Part shown: positions 15,386 to 24,731 of the stretch, piece by piece
Layout of the letters: every line of letters begins with the position of its first letter
How positions within the stretch are numbered: position 1 is the first letter of the stretch
From: Dellaglioa kimchii
GTDB taxonomy: Bacteria; Bacillota; Bacilli; Lactobacillales; Lactobacillaceae
Direction: 5' to 3'
Assembly: GCF_046115505.1 (NCBI RefSeq)
Contig: NZ_CP170736.1
Location: 1,178,001-1,242,000, forward strand
Length of the DNA: 64,000 nt
Made by a program: the position numbers and the translations under genes
Notes under the pieces: model-generated
Databases searched by the model: none
What the model was told of the DNA's origin: nothing
Seen by the model: the letters and a program-made list of their open reading frames with translations, nothing else

Positions 15386-18300
15386 CTATTTTTCTAAATC
15401 TTGTAATTTTTGATTGTCATCTAATTGTGATTTACCAGCAAGTCCAACTCTTTGAAGAATTTGCATAGCAACCCATAATAGAACTAATGAAACAATAGCG
15501 AAGATTGCAAGAACAAATACGCTTATGCCAATTTGTCCACTAACCATTCCAGAAGTTAATGACTCACGGAATCCTAAGGTTGAGTATGTCATTGGTAAGA
15601 ATGGATGGATGGCATTAAAGAAGCTATTTGTAACTTCCATTGGGAAGGTACCACCTGCGCCACCTAATTGTAACATCAAGAGAACCATGGCCACGAATCG
15701 ACCAGGATTATCAAATGCCATAGCAAGTGCCATAACAAGATACATCGATGTTAACGAGAATACTGTTGCAATTAAGTAAGTTTCAGCAATATGGTCTGCT
15801 TGTAACCCGAACATAAGCATCCCTGTAACTTCAACAAGTGCCATACCAAGGGCAACGACAGTTCCAATAGCAACTTTACTCCAGAACCAAGCTGTTGCTG
15901 ATTGACCTTCAGTTGAAATTTTACGGATTGGGAATGCAAAGTTAAAGACGATTGCCCCAACGTACAATGCAAGTGAAAGAACATATGGTGCTAAAGCATG
16001 TCCATAGTTAGGAACATAACTGTAATTCTTATGTTCCAATTCTGAAGGTGCTGCAAACATATTAGCTGTCTTGTTAGTTGCCTTAATTCCATTAACTGTA
16101 TCTGATCCTGTTTTAAGAGCAGTAGCTAATGTTTTTGACCCTTTTTTAAGTGATTTAGAACCATCACCTAATTTAGCTGAGTTATCATCTAATTTTTGGG
16201 TCCCTGCAGCTAATTTATCAACTCCAGCAACAAGTGTTGGTACTTGTTCATTCAAGCTTACTAAACCATTTGATAATGTACCTGAACCAGTAGCTAATTG
16301 ACTAACTCCTGATGTCAATGTTGGTACTGATCCATTTAATGTTGATAATCCTGTACTTAATTGACCTGAACCTGAAACAAGTGCGCCACTATTTGCTGCT
16401 AATTGTGATGATCCATTAGCTAGTTGACTAACTCCTGATGTCAATGTTGGTACTGATCCATTTAATGTTGATAATCCTGTACTTAATTGACCTGAGCCTG
16501 ATACTAAGGCACCATTGTTTCCAATTAATGTTTTAGAACCATCATTAGCACTTGATACACCTGCAGTGTATTTTTGTACACTTGGAATCAAGCCAGGAGT
16601 TTTATCTGTACCATTTAATCCAGCCATAATTTGACCTAATCCAGCATTTAGTAAGTCTGTTGCTTGGATAGCACCATAAGGACTTTCCTTTGTACCAGAA
16701 CCTGTTTGTGTTAAACCAGTTTTTACAGTATTTAATCCAGCCATTAATTTATCAATAGCTTTCTTAGCACCTGCTGTTACTTGTGGTTCTTGAGCAGATA
16801 ACTCAGCAACACCCGTCTTTAATGCTTGTAATTTAGGTAGTAATTCTTGAATAGCTGCTAATTCTTTTTGAATTGATTTTAATTTGTCACCATTATCGGT
16901 CAACGGTGTTGTCATATCAGATAAATCTGTTTTAATTTTTGTTGTATTATTACCAGATGCTGCCAAACTTGTGCCAGCAGTTTGAAGATTACTTCCTAAT
17001 CCATTAACAGAAGCAGCAATACTTTTTGCTAACGTTGGATTAGATTTCTCTAAAGCTGCAAAATCAGGTGATTTTACAAAGGTAACTAAAGCACCCATAT
17101 TACTTTGTGCATCCTTAAGTTGTGCAGCAACACTGGATGTGTTAGTTGTACTATAAAGATTATTATTTAATTCACTCAATTGTGAACCAGCATCTGTTGC
17201 TTTTGCGGCAACAAGTTTAGTATTAGCTCCAATTTGAGTTAAATCTGCTGTTAATTTTTTAGCATCAATATTAGGTGCATTTGTGCCATTTAATTCAGAA
17301 TTTAACTTAGAGATTCCTGAATCTAATGCTGTAAATCCAGCATTTAATTTTGCCATTTCAGCTTGTGAATCTGGACTATTTAATTGTGTATCTAGAGTTG
17401 CAGCAGAATCCTTCAAGCTTTTAGTTAACGATTGTTCGCCAGCTTGAACTGTTGTAATACCACCTCTTAATGTAATTATTCCATCATTTAATGCTTTAGA
17501 ATTTGAGCTTAATTGACTCAAGCCACTATTTAATATAGTAACTCCATTAGTATAACCTTTTACGCCACTTGCTAACGTTGTTGAGCCATCATTTAACTTC
17601 GTTACTCCTGAAGCTAATGTACCTGTACTTCCATTCAATGTTTGTAATCCCGTGTTAACCGTTCCAACACCGTTAGTATATGTTTTTACGCCACTTGCCA
17701 ACGTTGTTGAGCCAGTATCTAGCTTCGATACTCCTGAAGCTAATGTACCTGTACTATTATTAAGTTTTGATAAGCCAGCACTTAAAGAACCAGCGCCTGT
17801 TGCTAATTTTTGAACACCATTTTTTAATGGAACAACACTAGTTGAAAGTGTTTGAACACCATTATTAACAGTTCCAACACCAGTAATGTAGCTATTTAAA
17901 CCATCATTCAATGTTATAGTCCCATCAGACAATGTTTTAGAACCAGTTGCAGCTGTCTTAAAGCCTTTACCAATTGTTTTAACTTGGCCGAAAATAGCTG
18001 TTGCATATGCTTTCGTGACTGATTCACGAATTTGGCTATTTAATTGTTTTGCTGCTGTTTCACTGATAACTTCACCAATGTAGTTACGAGATGCATTAGT
18101 ATCGTATGTGATTTTCATCTTTTTAGGATTTGTATCCATTAAAGTTGCAGCATTTGAAGAGAAGTTTTTAGGCAACGTAATTGTTGTGTAGTACTTGTTA
18201 TCTTTCATCCCTTGTTTTGCTTGTTTAGCAGAAACGAATGTCCACTTCAATTGGTCATTATTCTTCAACTCTTTTACAAGTTGATCCCCAACATCCAATG

Positions 18301-18496
18301 TCGTTCCGTTATATTTAACAGATTCATCGTTATTAACGACTGCTACTGGTAAATCACTTGTTTTGCCATATGGATCCCAAACTGATTTCAAGAAGAAAGC
18401 AGCATACAGAATCGGAATAAGCATCATAACAATTGTTGAAACAAGAAGTATTCTATTCTTTCCAACAAATTTAAATTCATTCTTAATCATTTTCAT
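15386..18496 (-). CDS. yhgE: YhgE/Pip-family membrane protein with long extracytoplasmic repeat domain
   Basis: A 1036-residue protein of the YhgE/Pip (phage infection protein) family. One N-terminal helix (about 15-35) is followed by the family domain (DLPVAVVNNDESVKYNG..., LPKNFSSNAATLM). A long extracytoplasmic coiled/helical stretch (about 180-800) consists of 11-residue-like repeats of the type 'L..G...L..G'. Five or six C-terminal helices (about 835-1020) end it. The family serves as phage receptor in Lactococcus and is linked to type VII secretion (EsaA-like) elsewhere. At DNA level two near-identical blocks (16297-16370 and 16420-16493) encode GSGQLSTGLSTLNGSVPTLT twice. No ESX genes are nearby. 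Confidence 0.85.
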   Translation of the reverse strand: MKMIKNEFKFVGKNRILLVSTIVMMLIPILYAAFFLKSVWDPYGKTSDLPVAVVNNDESVKYNGTTLDVGDQLVKELKNNDQLKWTFVSAKQAKQGMKDNKYYTTITLPKNFSSNAATLMDTNPKKMKITYDTNASRNYIGEVISETAAKQLNSQIRESVTKAYATAIFGQVKTIGKGFKTAATGSKTLSDGTITLNDGLNSYITGVGTVNNGVQTLSTSVVPLKNGVQKLATGAGSLSAGLSKLNNSTGTLASGVSKLDTGSTTLASGVKTYTNGVGTVNTGLQTLNGSTGTLASGVTKLNDGSTTLASGVKGYTNGVTILNSGLSQLSSNSKALNDGIITLRGGITTVQAGEQSLTKSLKDSAATLDTQLNSPDSQAEMAKLNAGFTALDSGISKLNSELNGTNAPNIDAKKLTADLTQIGANTKLVAAKATDAGSQLSELNNNLYSTTNTSSVAAQLKDAQSNMGALVTFVKSPDFAALEKSNPTLAKSIAASVNGLGSNLQTAGTSLAASGNNTTKIKTDLSDMTTPLTDNGDKLKSIQKELAAIQELLPKLQALKTGVAELSAQEPQVTAGAKKAIDKLMAGLNTVKTGLTQTGSGTKESPYGAIQATDLLNAGLGQIMAGLNGTDKTPGLIPSVQKYTAGVSSANDGSKTLIGNNGALVSGSGQLSTGLSTLNGSVPTLTSGVSQLANGSSQLAANSGALVSGSGQLSTGLSTLNGSVPTLTSGVSQLATGSGTLSNGLVSLNEQVPTLVAGVDKLAAGTQKLDDNSAKLGDGSKSLKKGSKTLATALKTGSDTVNGIKATNKTANMFAAPSELEHKNYSYVPNYGHALAPYVLSLALYVGAIVFNFAFPIRKISTEGQSATAWFWSKVAIGTVVALGMALVEVTGMLMFGLQADHIAETYLIATVFSLTSMYLVMALAMAFDNPGRFVAMVLLMLQLGGAGGTFPMEVTNSFFNAIHPFLPMTYSTLGFRESLTSGMVSGQIGISVFVLAIFAIVSLVLLWVAMQILQRVGLAGKSQLDDNQKLQDLEK
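16290..16496. repeat. Direct repeat inside yhgE
   Basis: A block of about 75 bases starting TAATTGACTAACTCCTGATG recurs about 123 bases later (16297-16370 and 16420-16493) with only a few differences. It encodes repeated SGSGQLSTGL segments. Such near-identity at DNA level suggests a recent tandem duplication that can expand or contract. Confidence 0.8.
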
Positions 18497-18639
18497 TAAA
18501 ATTGGTGCCCCCTAAATTAATTATTTCTACTATAAAATTTTATCGATACGTTATAATATACATCAAATGTCCACGAAGAACAAATTTTTATTTTCTTTTT
18601 AATGTTTTTTTAATCTTACACGACTAAATTGCCTATATA

Positions 18640-18676
18640 GACAAAAAAATCACCCTAAAAATAGAGATGATTTTAT
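18640..18676 (-). terminator. Probable weak terminator of dacA
   Basis: On the minus strand AAAATCATCTCT pairs imperfectly with AGGGTGATTTTTTT. One bulge weakens the stem, but the T-run is good and it lies immediately past the dacA stop. Confidence 0.55.
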
Positions 18677-18680
18677 CGAT

Positions 18681-20033
18681 TTAAAATAAATTTCCAAAGA
18701 AGTTAGCAATTGCACGCCACATAATAACAAAAATGTTAGCTTTTTCAATTGCATCTTTATTCGTTCCTGTAACAGAAAGTGATTTTTTGCCATCAACATA
18801 AGATAATGCATTATCTTTACCAGTCAATTCAAGCGTTCCAATATCACTATTAGCCTTAATTGGGGCTTCTAATCCTGTTTTTTTAACTAAATCAGCATTT
18901 TCTGACACTTTTGCTGAAATAGTTGATTTAACTGTTTCGCCTTTTTTCAACCAAACTTTTTGATTAGATTTAAGCATAACTTTAGTTGTTAATTCTTTAC
19001 CATGGAATACAGGTAAACTATCGGCATTTTTAAATGTTGTACCAGCCTTGATTGTTTCTACATTGAACATGTCAAATACGTATGACATTATTTTCTGTGT
19101 ATCTGTAAAACGACTCACATCTGTTTCACTCTTATGTGATGATCCTAAAACGACAGTAATAATTCGATGACCGTCTTTTTTTACAGTTCCTGTAAAACAT
19201 TCGCCAGCTTTGTCAGAAGTACCTGTCTTTAATCCATCAACAGGTAATTCTGTATAAGCCTTAGCCAAACCAGGTAACATCCAGTTCCAGTTTTCCATTA
19301 ATGTTTGGTCAGATGTTCCTTTATCGAAATATTTACGTTTGATACTTGTTGTTTTTAATACTTCTGGATATTTTTTAAGTAAGTTTTTAGCAATAATTCC
19401 CATGTCTTTAGCTGTTAATTCATTTTCATCTGATGCAGCTGACCCAGGGTATCGATCAGCTTTACTGATATCACTATTAGTTAAACCAGAAACATTATCA
19501 ATCTTAGCATCTGTAATTCCCCATGACTTAACCTTTGCACGCATTAATGTAACGAAATCTTTTTGTGAGCCCGATACTTCATGAGCAAGTGCCATAATAG
19601 CCCCATTTGCTGAGTAAATTAAACTAGCATCATACAGTTGTTTAACTGTATATTCTTTCGTTTTACTCAACGGAACGTTTGATAACGATGTATCTTGACT
19701 AATTTTATAAGAATCATTATCAATCTTAACTTTTTGATCCCAAGTTAATTTACCACTCTTAATTTGATCTAAAATAATATCAACCGAAATTAATTTTGTC
19801 ATTGATGCAATTGGTAAAACAGCATCAGCGTTTTTTTCATAAATAACTTGTCCAGTATCTGCATCAATTGCTAAAGCAGCTTTAGCTGTTAAATTAATAG
19901 CGCTTGAACTGGTTGTTGCAGCTGATACAGGTTTAACATCATCTTGAAGTCCCATCGCTGAAACCCCAGTAAATAGTGCTGCCCCTGAAATAAGCCCAAT
20001 TACGAATTTCTTTGTACGTTTTAAAAATATCAT
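18681..20033 (-). CDS. dacA: D-alanyl-D-alanine carboxypeptidase (PBP5-type, peptidase S11)
   Basis: Trims the terminal D-Ala from peptidoglycan stem peptides outside the membrane. The 450-residue protein has an export signal (FVIGLISGAALFTGVSAMG), then the serine-protease triad of penicillin-binding proteins: SxxK at S77-MT-K80, SxN at S141-A-N143 and KTG at 269-271. A C-terminal PBP5_C beta domain is followed by an amphipathic anchor (IFVIMWRAIANFFGNLF). It follows the histidine kinase by 53 bases, so it is likely in the two-component operon and under its control. All catalytic residues are intact. Confidence 0.94.
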   Translation of the reverse strand: MIFLKRTKKFVIGLISGAALFTGVSAMGLQDDVKPVSAATTSSSAINLTAKAALAIDADTGQVIYEKNADAVLPIASMTKLISVDIILDQIKSGKLTWDQKVKIDNDSYKISQDTSLSNVPLSKTKEYTVKQLYDASLIYSANGAIMALAHEVSGSQKDFVTLMRAKVKSWGITDAKIDNVSGLTNSDISKADRYPGSAASDENELTAKDMGIIAKNLLKKYPEVLKTTSIKRKYFDKGTSDQTLMENWNWMLPGLAKAYTELPVDGLKTGTSDKAGECFTGTVKKDGHRIITVVLGSSHKSETDVSRFTDTQKIMSYVFDMFNVETIKAGTTFKNADSLPVFHGKELTTKVMLKSNQKVWLKKGETVKSTISAKVSENADLVKKTGLEAPIKANSDIGTLELTGKDNALSYVDGKKSLSVTGTNKDAIEKANIFVIMWRAIANFFGNLF

Positions 20034-20086
20034 TTTCTTTTTTCCCTCTTAACTTCTCTTATTCATTTAAGAATACCCAATAATAG

Positions 20087-21250
20087 CTACTCTTGCAACT
20101 GTTCTTCTTGCTTTCTAGTTAATTTTATATTCTTACCCAAAGGCAGATGAATGACAAAACTAGTTAGCTCTTCATTTGATACAACATATATGTACCCACC
20201 GTGAAGCGTAACAATACTTTGAGCAATAGCAAGCCCTAATCCAGTACCACCCGTTTTTTGTGAACGAGACTCTTCCACTCGATAGAACCGATCAAATAGC
20301 TGGTTAAGTGATTGTTCAGGTATTTTAGGGCCATCATTAGTTACTTTTACGATAACTTCCTGACCAATTTTTTCTGCTTCTAAATAAATATGTTTGCCAC
20401 CTGATCCATATTTTAAGGCATTAGATATTAAATTATTAAAAACACGGCCTAATTTTTCAGTATCAGCTTCCATCATTAACGGGTTAGGGATCGTATTACT
20501 ACTAATTGTCATTTCTTTATTTTTAGCTTCAAGTTCAAAACTAGCTGCTAACTGTTCTAACATTTGATTCATATCAAAATTAATCGCATTAATTGGCGTC
20601 GATGTCTGTCGTACTTTTGTATATTCAAATAAATCTTCTACTAAAACTTTCATCTGCTTTGATTTCACAAATGCCGTATGCGTGTAAGATAATAAATCTT
20701 CTTGCGAATTATATTGATTATCTTCTATTAAACCTAAGTAACCAATAATTGATGTTAATGGCGTTCGAATATCGTGACTAACATTGGTAATCAGTTCATC
20801 CTTTGAATTCTCAATACGCCGTTCTTCTTCCATTGATTCAATTGTACTTTGAACCAAAGCATTAATACTTGAAACTACCCGTGCCATATCGCCTTGTAGT
20901 TTAAAAGGAATTTGGTGATCATAGTGGCCATCCGCAATATAATGCAATTCCGAAATAACATGACGTAACTGCATTTGATGATAACGTCGAATTAGTCGCC
21001 AATAGAGAACGACAACGTCCACAATAAGCATGAACGCAACAAAAACATTACCCCAACTCCAGACATTGAAATCATTCGGCCCAAAAGTTAATGCCGTCTT
21101 AATTTGGAAAATACCATTCTCAAGTCCTGGGTTTGAAGCAATTGTTTGATTTAATAGAATAAAAATTGATAAATTCAGTAAAATTAATAGAATAATCGTG
21201 ATAAATCCTTCTGCGATTAGTTCACTTTTTTCTCTACCAGTTAATTTCAA
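20087..21250 (-). CDS. Sensor histidine kinase (VanS-like)
   Basis: A 387-residue membrane kinase. Two helices (about 14-36 and 68-87) flank a short extracytoplasmic loop of about 30 residues. A HAMP-like linker (95-145), a HisKA domain with the phospho-accepting His159 in NVSHDIRTPLTSIIGY, and an ATPase domain follow, with N box (VFNNLISNALKYG), G1 (VTNDGPKIP) and G2 (GTGLGLAI). The loop is too short for a large ligand-binding domain, so it may sense envelope state within the membrane. It begins 13 bases after the response regulator and precedes dacA, a context seen for VanRS-like systems. Confidence 0.9.
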   Translation of the reverse strand: MKLTGREKSELIAEGFITIILLILLNLSIFILLNQTIASNPGLENGIFQIKTALTFGPNDFNVWSWGNVFVAFMLIVDVVVLYWRLIRRYHQMQLRHVISELHYIADGHYDHQIPFKLQGDMARVVSSINALVQSTIESMEEERRIENSKDELITNVSHDIRTPLTSIIGYLGLIEDNQYNSQEDLLSYTHTAFVKSKQMKVLVEDLFEYTKVRQTSTPINAINFDMNQMLEQLAASFELEAKNKEMTISSNTIPNPLMMEADTEKLGRVFNNLISNALKYGSGGKHIYLEAEKIGQEVIVKVTNDGPKIPEQSLNQLFDRFYRVEESRSQKTGGTGLGLAIAQSIVTLHGGYIYVVSNEELTSFVIHLPLGKNIKLTRKQEEQLQE

Positions 21251-21263
21251 AAATAACCCCTCA

Positions 21264-21950
21264 CTAATGCATTTCTATCTTGTATCCAACGCCCCAGACA
21301 GTTTTGATAATATCATCACCGTTTGTTGCTGCTTCAATTTTATCACGTAAATGGCTCACATGAACCATCACTGTTTTAGCAGAAATAATTGATTCTTGTT
21401 GCCAAACTTGTTCAAAAATATCATCCGCAGAGTACACATGATTTGGATGTGAAGCTAATAAATATAAAATACCGAATTCTAAAGCAGTTAACTGGATATC
21501 ACTACCTTCAACCGTTTGAACTTCATGAGAGTCTTTTTTAATAATTAACGGTCCGATTTCAAGTGCAACATCAGGTGCCGGATTCGAGTTTTGGCTACGA
21601 CGGAGTAATGATTTAACACGTGCCATAATCTCTAATGGATTAAATGGCTTAACAACATAATCATCAGCACCTGTAATCAGTCCACGAATTTTGTCCATAT
21701 CTTCTGTTTTAGCAGAAACCATTAATATTGGGATTTCTGAAGTTTTACGAACCTCTTTAATGACATCCATTCCGTTCATTTTAGGCATCATAACGTCGAG
21801 AATCATTACACCGATTTCTGGCATTTCTTCTAATTTTTCAATTGCTTCAAGTCCATTTTGAGCAGTAATTGCTTCGTAACCTTCATTTTTTAAATAAATA
21901 GAGATTAAATCAACGATTTCTTTTTCATCATCTACAACTAAAATTTTCAT
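21264..21950 (-). CDS. OmpR/PhoB-family response regulator (VanR-like)
   Basis: 228 residues: an N-terminal receiver with acidic pocket VVDDE, phospho-acceptor Asp52 (MILDVMMPKMNG), switch Ser79 (LMVSAK) and Lys101 (VVKPF). A C-terminal winged helix follows (LTALEFGILYLLASHPNHVYSADDIFEQVW and WGVGYKIE). It partners with the kinase encoded 13 bases downstream and probably regulates dacA and other wall genes. The Shine-Dalgarno AGGAGATATCC precedes the ATG. Confidence 0.92.
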   Translation of the reverse strand: MKILVVDDEKEIVDLISIYLKNEGYEAITAQNGLEAIEKLEEMPEIGVMILDVMMPKMNGMDVIKEVRKTSEIPILMVSAKTEDMDKIRGLITGADDYVVKPFNPLEIMARVKSLLRRSQNSNPAPDVALEIGPLIIKKDSHEVQTVEGSDIQLTALEFGILYLLASHPNHVYSADDIFEQVWQQESIISAKTVMVHVSHLRDKIEAATNGDDIIKTVWGVGYKIEMH

Positions 21951-22248
21951 TGGATATCTCCTGACTTTTCTTTACTTATAATATATTGTATCAAATATCT
22001 CACACGATAACTTTAAAGAATTAGTTAAGTCTACTTAACTATTTACTACAAAAAAGCTTTCATAAAAAAACGAAAGCTACTACCATTTTATAAGTTACTT
22101 GTAGTTTTTCCCCCTGAACATAATCAATAGTTAACAAATTTATATCCCCCTATAATATTCATAACTATAGTGTAGTCTATAAATTTAAATGCTTCCACGA
22201 TTGATACTTATTTTAAGACAAATTGATTTAAAACTCTCCGTTAAAAAA
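21951..22248 (-). ncRNA. Gap between guaB and the two-component operon; candidate short transcript
   Basis: This gap lies downstream of the guaB terminator. On the minus strand it has a possible promoter (TAGACT, 16 bases, TATTAT near 22130-22160). An AGGGGGA Shine-Dalgarno 6-7 bases before a TTG could start a 25-codon frame that ends inside the hairpin at 22053-22076. It could be a small RNA, a leader peptide/attenuator for the response-regulator operon, or chance. No recognisable protein family. Confidence 0.3.
22047..22076 (-). terminator. Terminator or attenuator about 100 bases before the response-regulator gene
   Basis: On the minus strand AGCTTTC, a 10-base T-rich loop, GAAAGCT and then TTTTTTG. 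It lies upstream of the response-regulator start and well beyond the guaB terminator. Confidence 0.65.
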
Positions 22249-22280
22249 GCGTGATTTCTTTTAAATGAAAGAAATCACGC
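22249..22280 (-). terminator. Terminator of guaB
   Basis: GCGTGATTTCTTT (22249-22261) pairs with AAAGAAATCACGC (22268-22280) and T-runs flank both sides. It lies 12 bases beyond the guaB stop. Confidence 0.9.
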
Positions 22281-22291
22281 CTTTTTAATTA

Positions 22292-23779
22292 TTATTTAAC
22301 TGAGTAATTAGGTGCTTCTTTTGTAATTTGAACATCATGTGGATGTGATTCAATTAAACCAGCACCTGAAATTTGAACAAATTGTGCATCATCTTGTAAT
22401 GCCTTCAATGTTCCAGCGCCAACGTAACCCATACCTGAATGTAAACCTCCAACCATTTGGAAAATAATATCAGCCAAACTTCCCTTATATGATACACGGC
22501 CTTCAATACCTTCTGGCACTAATTTATTAGCTTCGTTTACGCCACTTTGGAAGTAACGATCAGAAGAACCATTTGATTGTTCCATAGCTGCTAAACTTCC
22601 CATACCGCGGTAAACTTTGAAACGACGACCTTCATAAATTTCGAATTCACCGGGAGCTTCATCAGTTCCAGCTAACATACTACCTAACATAACAGCATTA
22701 CCACCGGCAGCAAGAGCTTTAACGATATCACCAGAGTATTTAATACCCCCATCAGCAATGATTGTCTTACCATATTCACGAGCTACTTCGGCAGCATCAT
22801 AAATAGCTGTCAATTGTGGAACACCAACACCGGCAACAATCCGTGTTGTACAGATTGATCCAGGTCCAATCCCAACTTTAACAACATCAACACCAGCATC
22901 GTAAAGGGCACGAGTTGCTTCGCCCGTTGCGACATTACCTGCGATTAAAGTTGCTTCTGGAAATTGTGCTCTAATTTCAGTGATTTTACGGATAACACCG
23001 GCTGAGTGACCATGAGCAGTATCGATAATTAAAGCATCAGCTCCGGCATCTAGTAGCGCTGTAGCACGTTCAAATGTATCACTTGTAACACCAACAGCAG
23101 CGGCAGCAAGTAAGCGACCATGTTCATCTTTAGCTGCATTAGGAAATTCGACAACTTTTTCAATATCTTTAATTGTTATTAAACCAGTTAAACGACCATT
23201 TTTATCAATGATTGGTAATTTTTCAATTTTATTTTTTTGGAGAATTTTTTCAGCTTCTTTAAGCGAAGTACCTTCGGCAGCTGTTACTAATCCTTCTTTA
23301 GTCATGACACTATCAATTAAGACTGACATATCAGAAACAAAACGTAAATCACGATTCGTGATGATACCAACCAATAAACGATTTTCTAATGTTTCAACGA
23401 TTGGAACACCACTAATACGGTAACGTTTCATCAATTGTTCAGCATCTGCAACAGAATGTTGCGGTGTTAAATAGAAAGGATCAATAATAACGCCACTTTC
23501 AGAACGTTTTACTTTTCTGACTTCTTCAGCTTGTTGTTCGATGCTCATATTTTTATGAATAACACCTAATCCACCTTGGCGAGCCATAGCAATCGCCATT
23601 TTAGAATCTGTAACAGTATCCATGCTAGCACTTAAAATTGGGACATTTAATTTGATGTTCTTAGCTAATTGTACGCTGATATCAACCTCGTTCGGTAATA
23701 CATGACTTTCTGCAGGTATTAACAACACGTCATCAAAAGTAAATCCTTTTTTAGCGAACTTCGTTTCCCAATTTGACAT
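22292..23779 (-). CDS. guaB: Inosine-5'-monophosphate dehydrogenase
   Basis: Oxidises IMP to XMP with NAD+, the first committed step to guanine nucleotides. The 495-residue protein has the TIM-barrel domain split by two CBS motifs (about 100-210). It carries the catalytic loop GIGPGSICTTRIVAG with Cys310, and the flap region with YRGMGSLAAM. Length and motifs are normal for bacteria. It is monocistronic with its own promoter (23815-23844) and terminator. It complements purA at the other end of the window in purine branching. Confidence 0.97.
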   Translation of the reverse strand: MSNWETKFAKKGFTFDDVLLIPAESHVLPNEVDISVQLAKNIKLNVPILSASMDTVTDSKMAIAMARQGGLGVIHKNMSIEQQAEEVRKVKRSESGVIIDPFYLTPQHSVADAEQLMKRYRISGVPIVETLENRLLVGIITNRDLRFVSDMSVLIDSVMTKEGLVTAAEGTSLKEAEKILQKNKIEKLPIIDKNGRLTGLITIKDIEKVVEFPNAAKDEHGRLLAAAAVGVTSDTFERATALLDAGADALIIDTAHGHSAGVIRKITEIRAQFPEATLIAGNVATGEATRALYDAGVDVVKVGIGPGSICTTRIVAGVGVPQLTAIYDAAEVAREYGKTIIADGGIKYSGDIVKALAAGGNAVMLGSMLAGTDEAPGEFEIYEGRRFKVYRGMGSLAAMEQSNGSSDRYFQSGVNEANKLVPEGIEGRVSYKGSLADIIFQMVGGLHSGMGYVGAGTLKALQDDAQFVQISGAGLIESHPHDVQITKEAPNYSVK

Positions 23780-23814
23780 TTTAAAACCAGCTTTCTACTT
23801 TTATTTTGTTTACT

Positions 23815-23844
23815 AACATACCAGATAAGCTCAACATTGGTCAA
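23815..23844 (-). promoter_or_regulatory. Promoter of guaB
   Basis: Minus strand: TTGACC (23839-23844), 18-base spacer, TATGTT (23815-23820), about 35 bases from the guaB ATG. Confidence 0.65.
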
Positions 23845-23892
23845 GGTTATCGTCTGATTCTTATTAACTTATAATCGTTTTTAACTGTAGCA

Positions 23893-23927
23893 AAAAAAGA
23901 GTTCAAAAAATTTACCTGAACTCTTTT
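23893..23927 (-). terminator. Terminator of the DUF1129 gene/ychF operon
   Basis: AAAAGAGTTCA (23895-23905) pairs with TGAACTCTTTT (23917-23927), with a minus-strand T-run. Confidence 0.85.
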
Positions 23928-23943
23928 AAAAATATCAATCAAT

Positions 23944-24702
23944 TTAAAACATTGTTCGGTTGATATTATAACGACGTTTTACATAAATTCTAACTGCAAA
24001 TGCGATTAATGCAATTACAAGATAAACAGGAGCTGGTAACAATGCATTAAGCGGTCCTGGAATCAATGCCACTAACATGTAGGCAAAAATCCACACCGCA
24101 ATAAAGGCCACAAATACTAGTAATGTAACCCAGAAAGCTGGTTTGTCTTCTTTTTTGACATTTGGACCATATTTTTTGTAGAAGAGTGCTGCCCCGATAC
24201 CACCCAAAATTGATGTAATTAATAGTGTTAACAATCCACCAGCACCAGTAGTTTCTGCTTGCGTACTGGTCTTACTCATTAATCCCATAACACCGTACAT
24301 ACCAGCAAAAATTAATAACATCATCAACCCATTATCTAAAGCCGTTAACCAAAAACTACTTGTTGGTTCTGCAGCTTTTTTCTGTGGGCCCATAATGATA
24401 TCAGTTGCTTTGGTACTAACAGGACCGTATAGTTTAGTTGCTGTTACACCTTTATGCTGTTCGGTGCGAAGTTCTGCAACAATTTCACTAATAACTGTAT
24501 TTCGTTTTTCATCATTAATTTTTGAATCTTTTAAAATACTATTTAAACGGTAAACATAATCTTCATTACGCTTCGTTAATCCCGCAAAGGGGCCTTTATC
24601 CTGTAGCTTCGTTTCTTTTTCTAAACGTTCTTTTTGTTTTGCTGCAGCTATCGCATTTCTCTCTTCAACTGATGTTTCTTCGACTTTATTTTCATCTGAC
24701 AT
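23944..24702 (-). CDS. DUF1129-family membrane protein
   Basis: About 252 residues. A charged cytosolic N-terminal part (residues 1-110, rich in K/E, with TKRNEDYVYRLNSIL and a later AELRTEQHKGVTATKLYGPV) is followed by about five membrane helices (128-245). This layout is that of the DUF1129 family, commonly found beside ychF and parB in lactobacilli. The function is unknown. A TTG at 24711 opens the frame, but AGGGG is 9 bases before ATG 24702, which I take as the start. It lies 29 bases after ychF in the same operon. Confidence 0.8.
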   Translation of the reverse strand: MSDENKVEETSVEERNAIAAAKQKERLEKETKLQDKGPFAGLTKRNEDYVYRLNSILKDSKINDEKRNTVISEIVAELRTEQHKGVTATKLYGPVSTKATDIIMGPQKKAAEPTSSFWLTALDNGLMMLLIFAGMYGVMGLMSKTSTQAETTGAGGLLTLLITSILGGIGAALFYKKYGPNVKKEDKPAFWVTLLVFVAFIAVWIFAYMLVALIPGPLNALLPAPVYLVIALIAFAVRIYVKRRYNINRTMF

Positions 24703-24731
24703 AACTAACAACCCCTACTGACTTATTTTAT

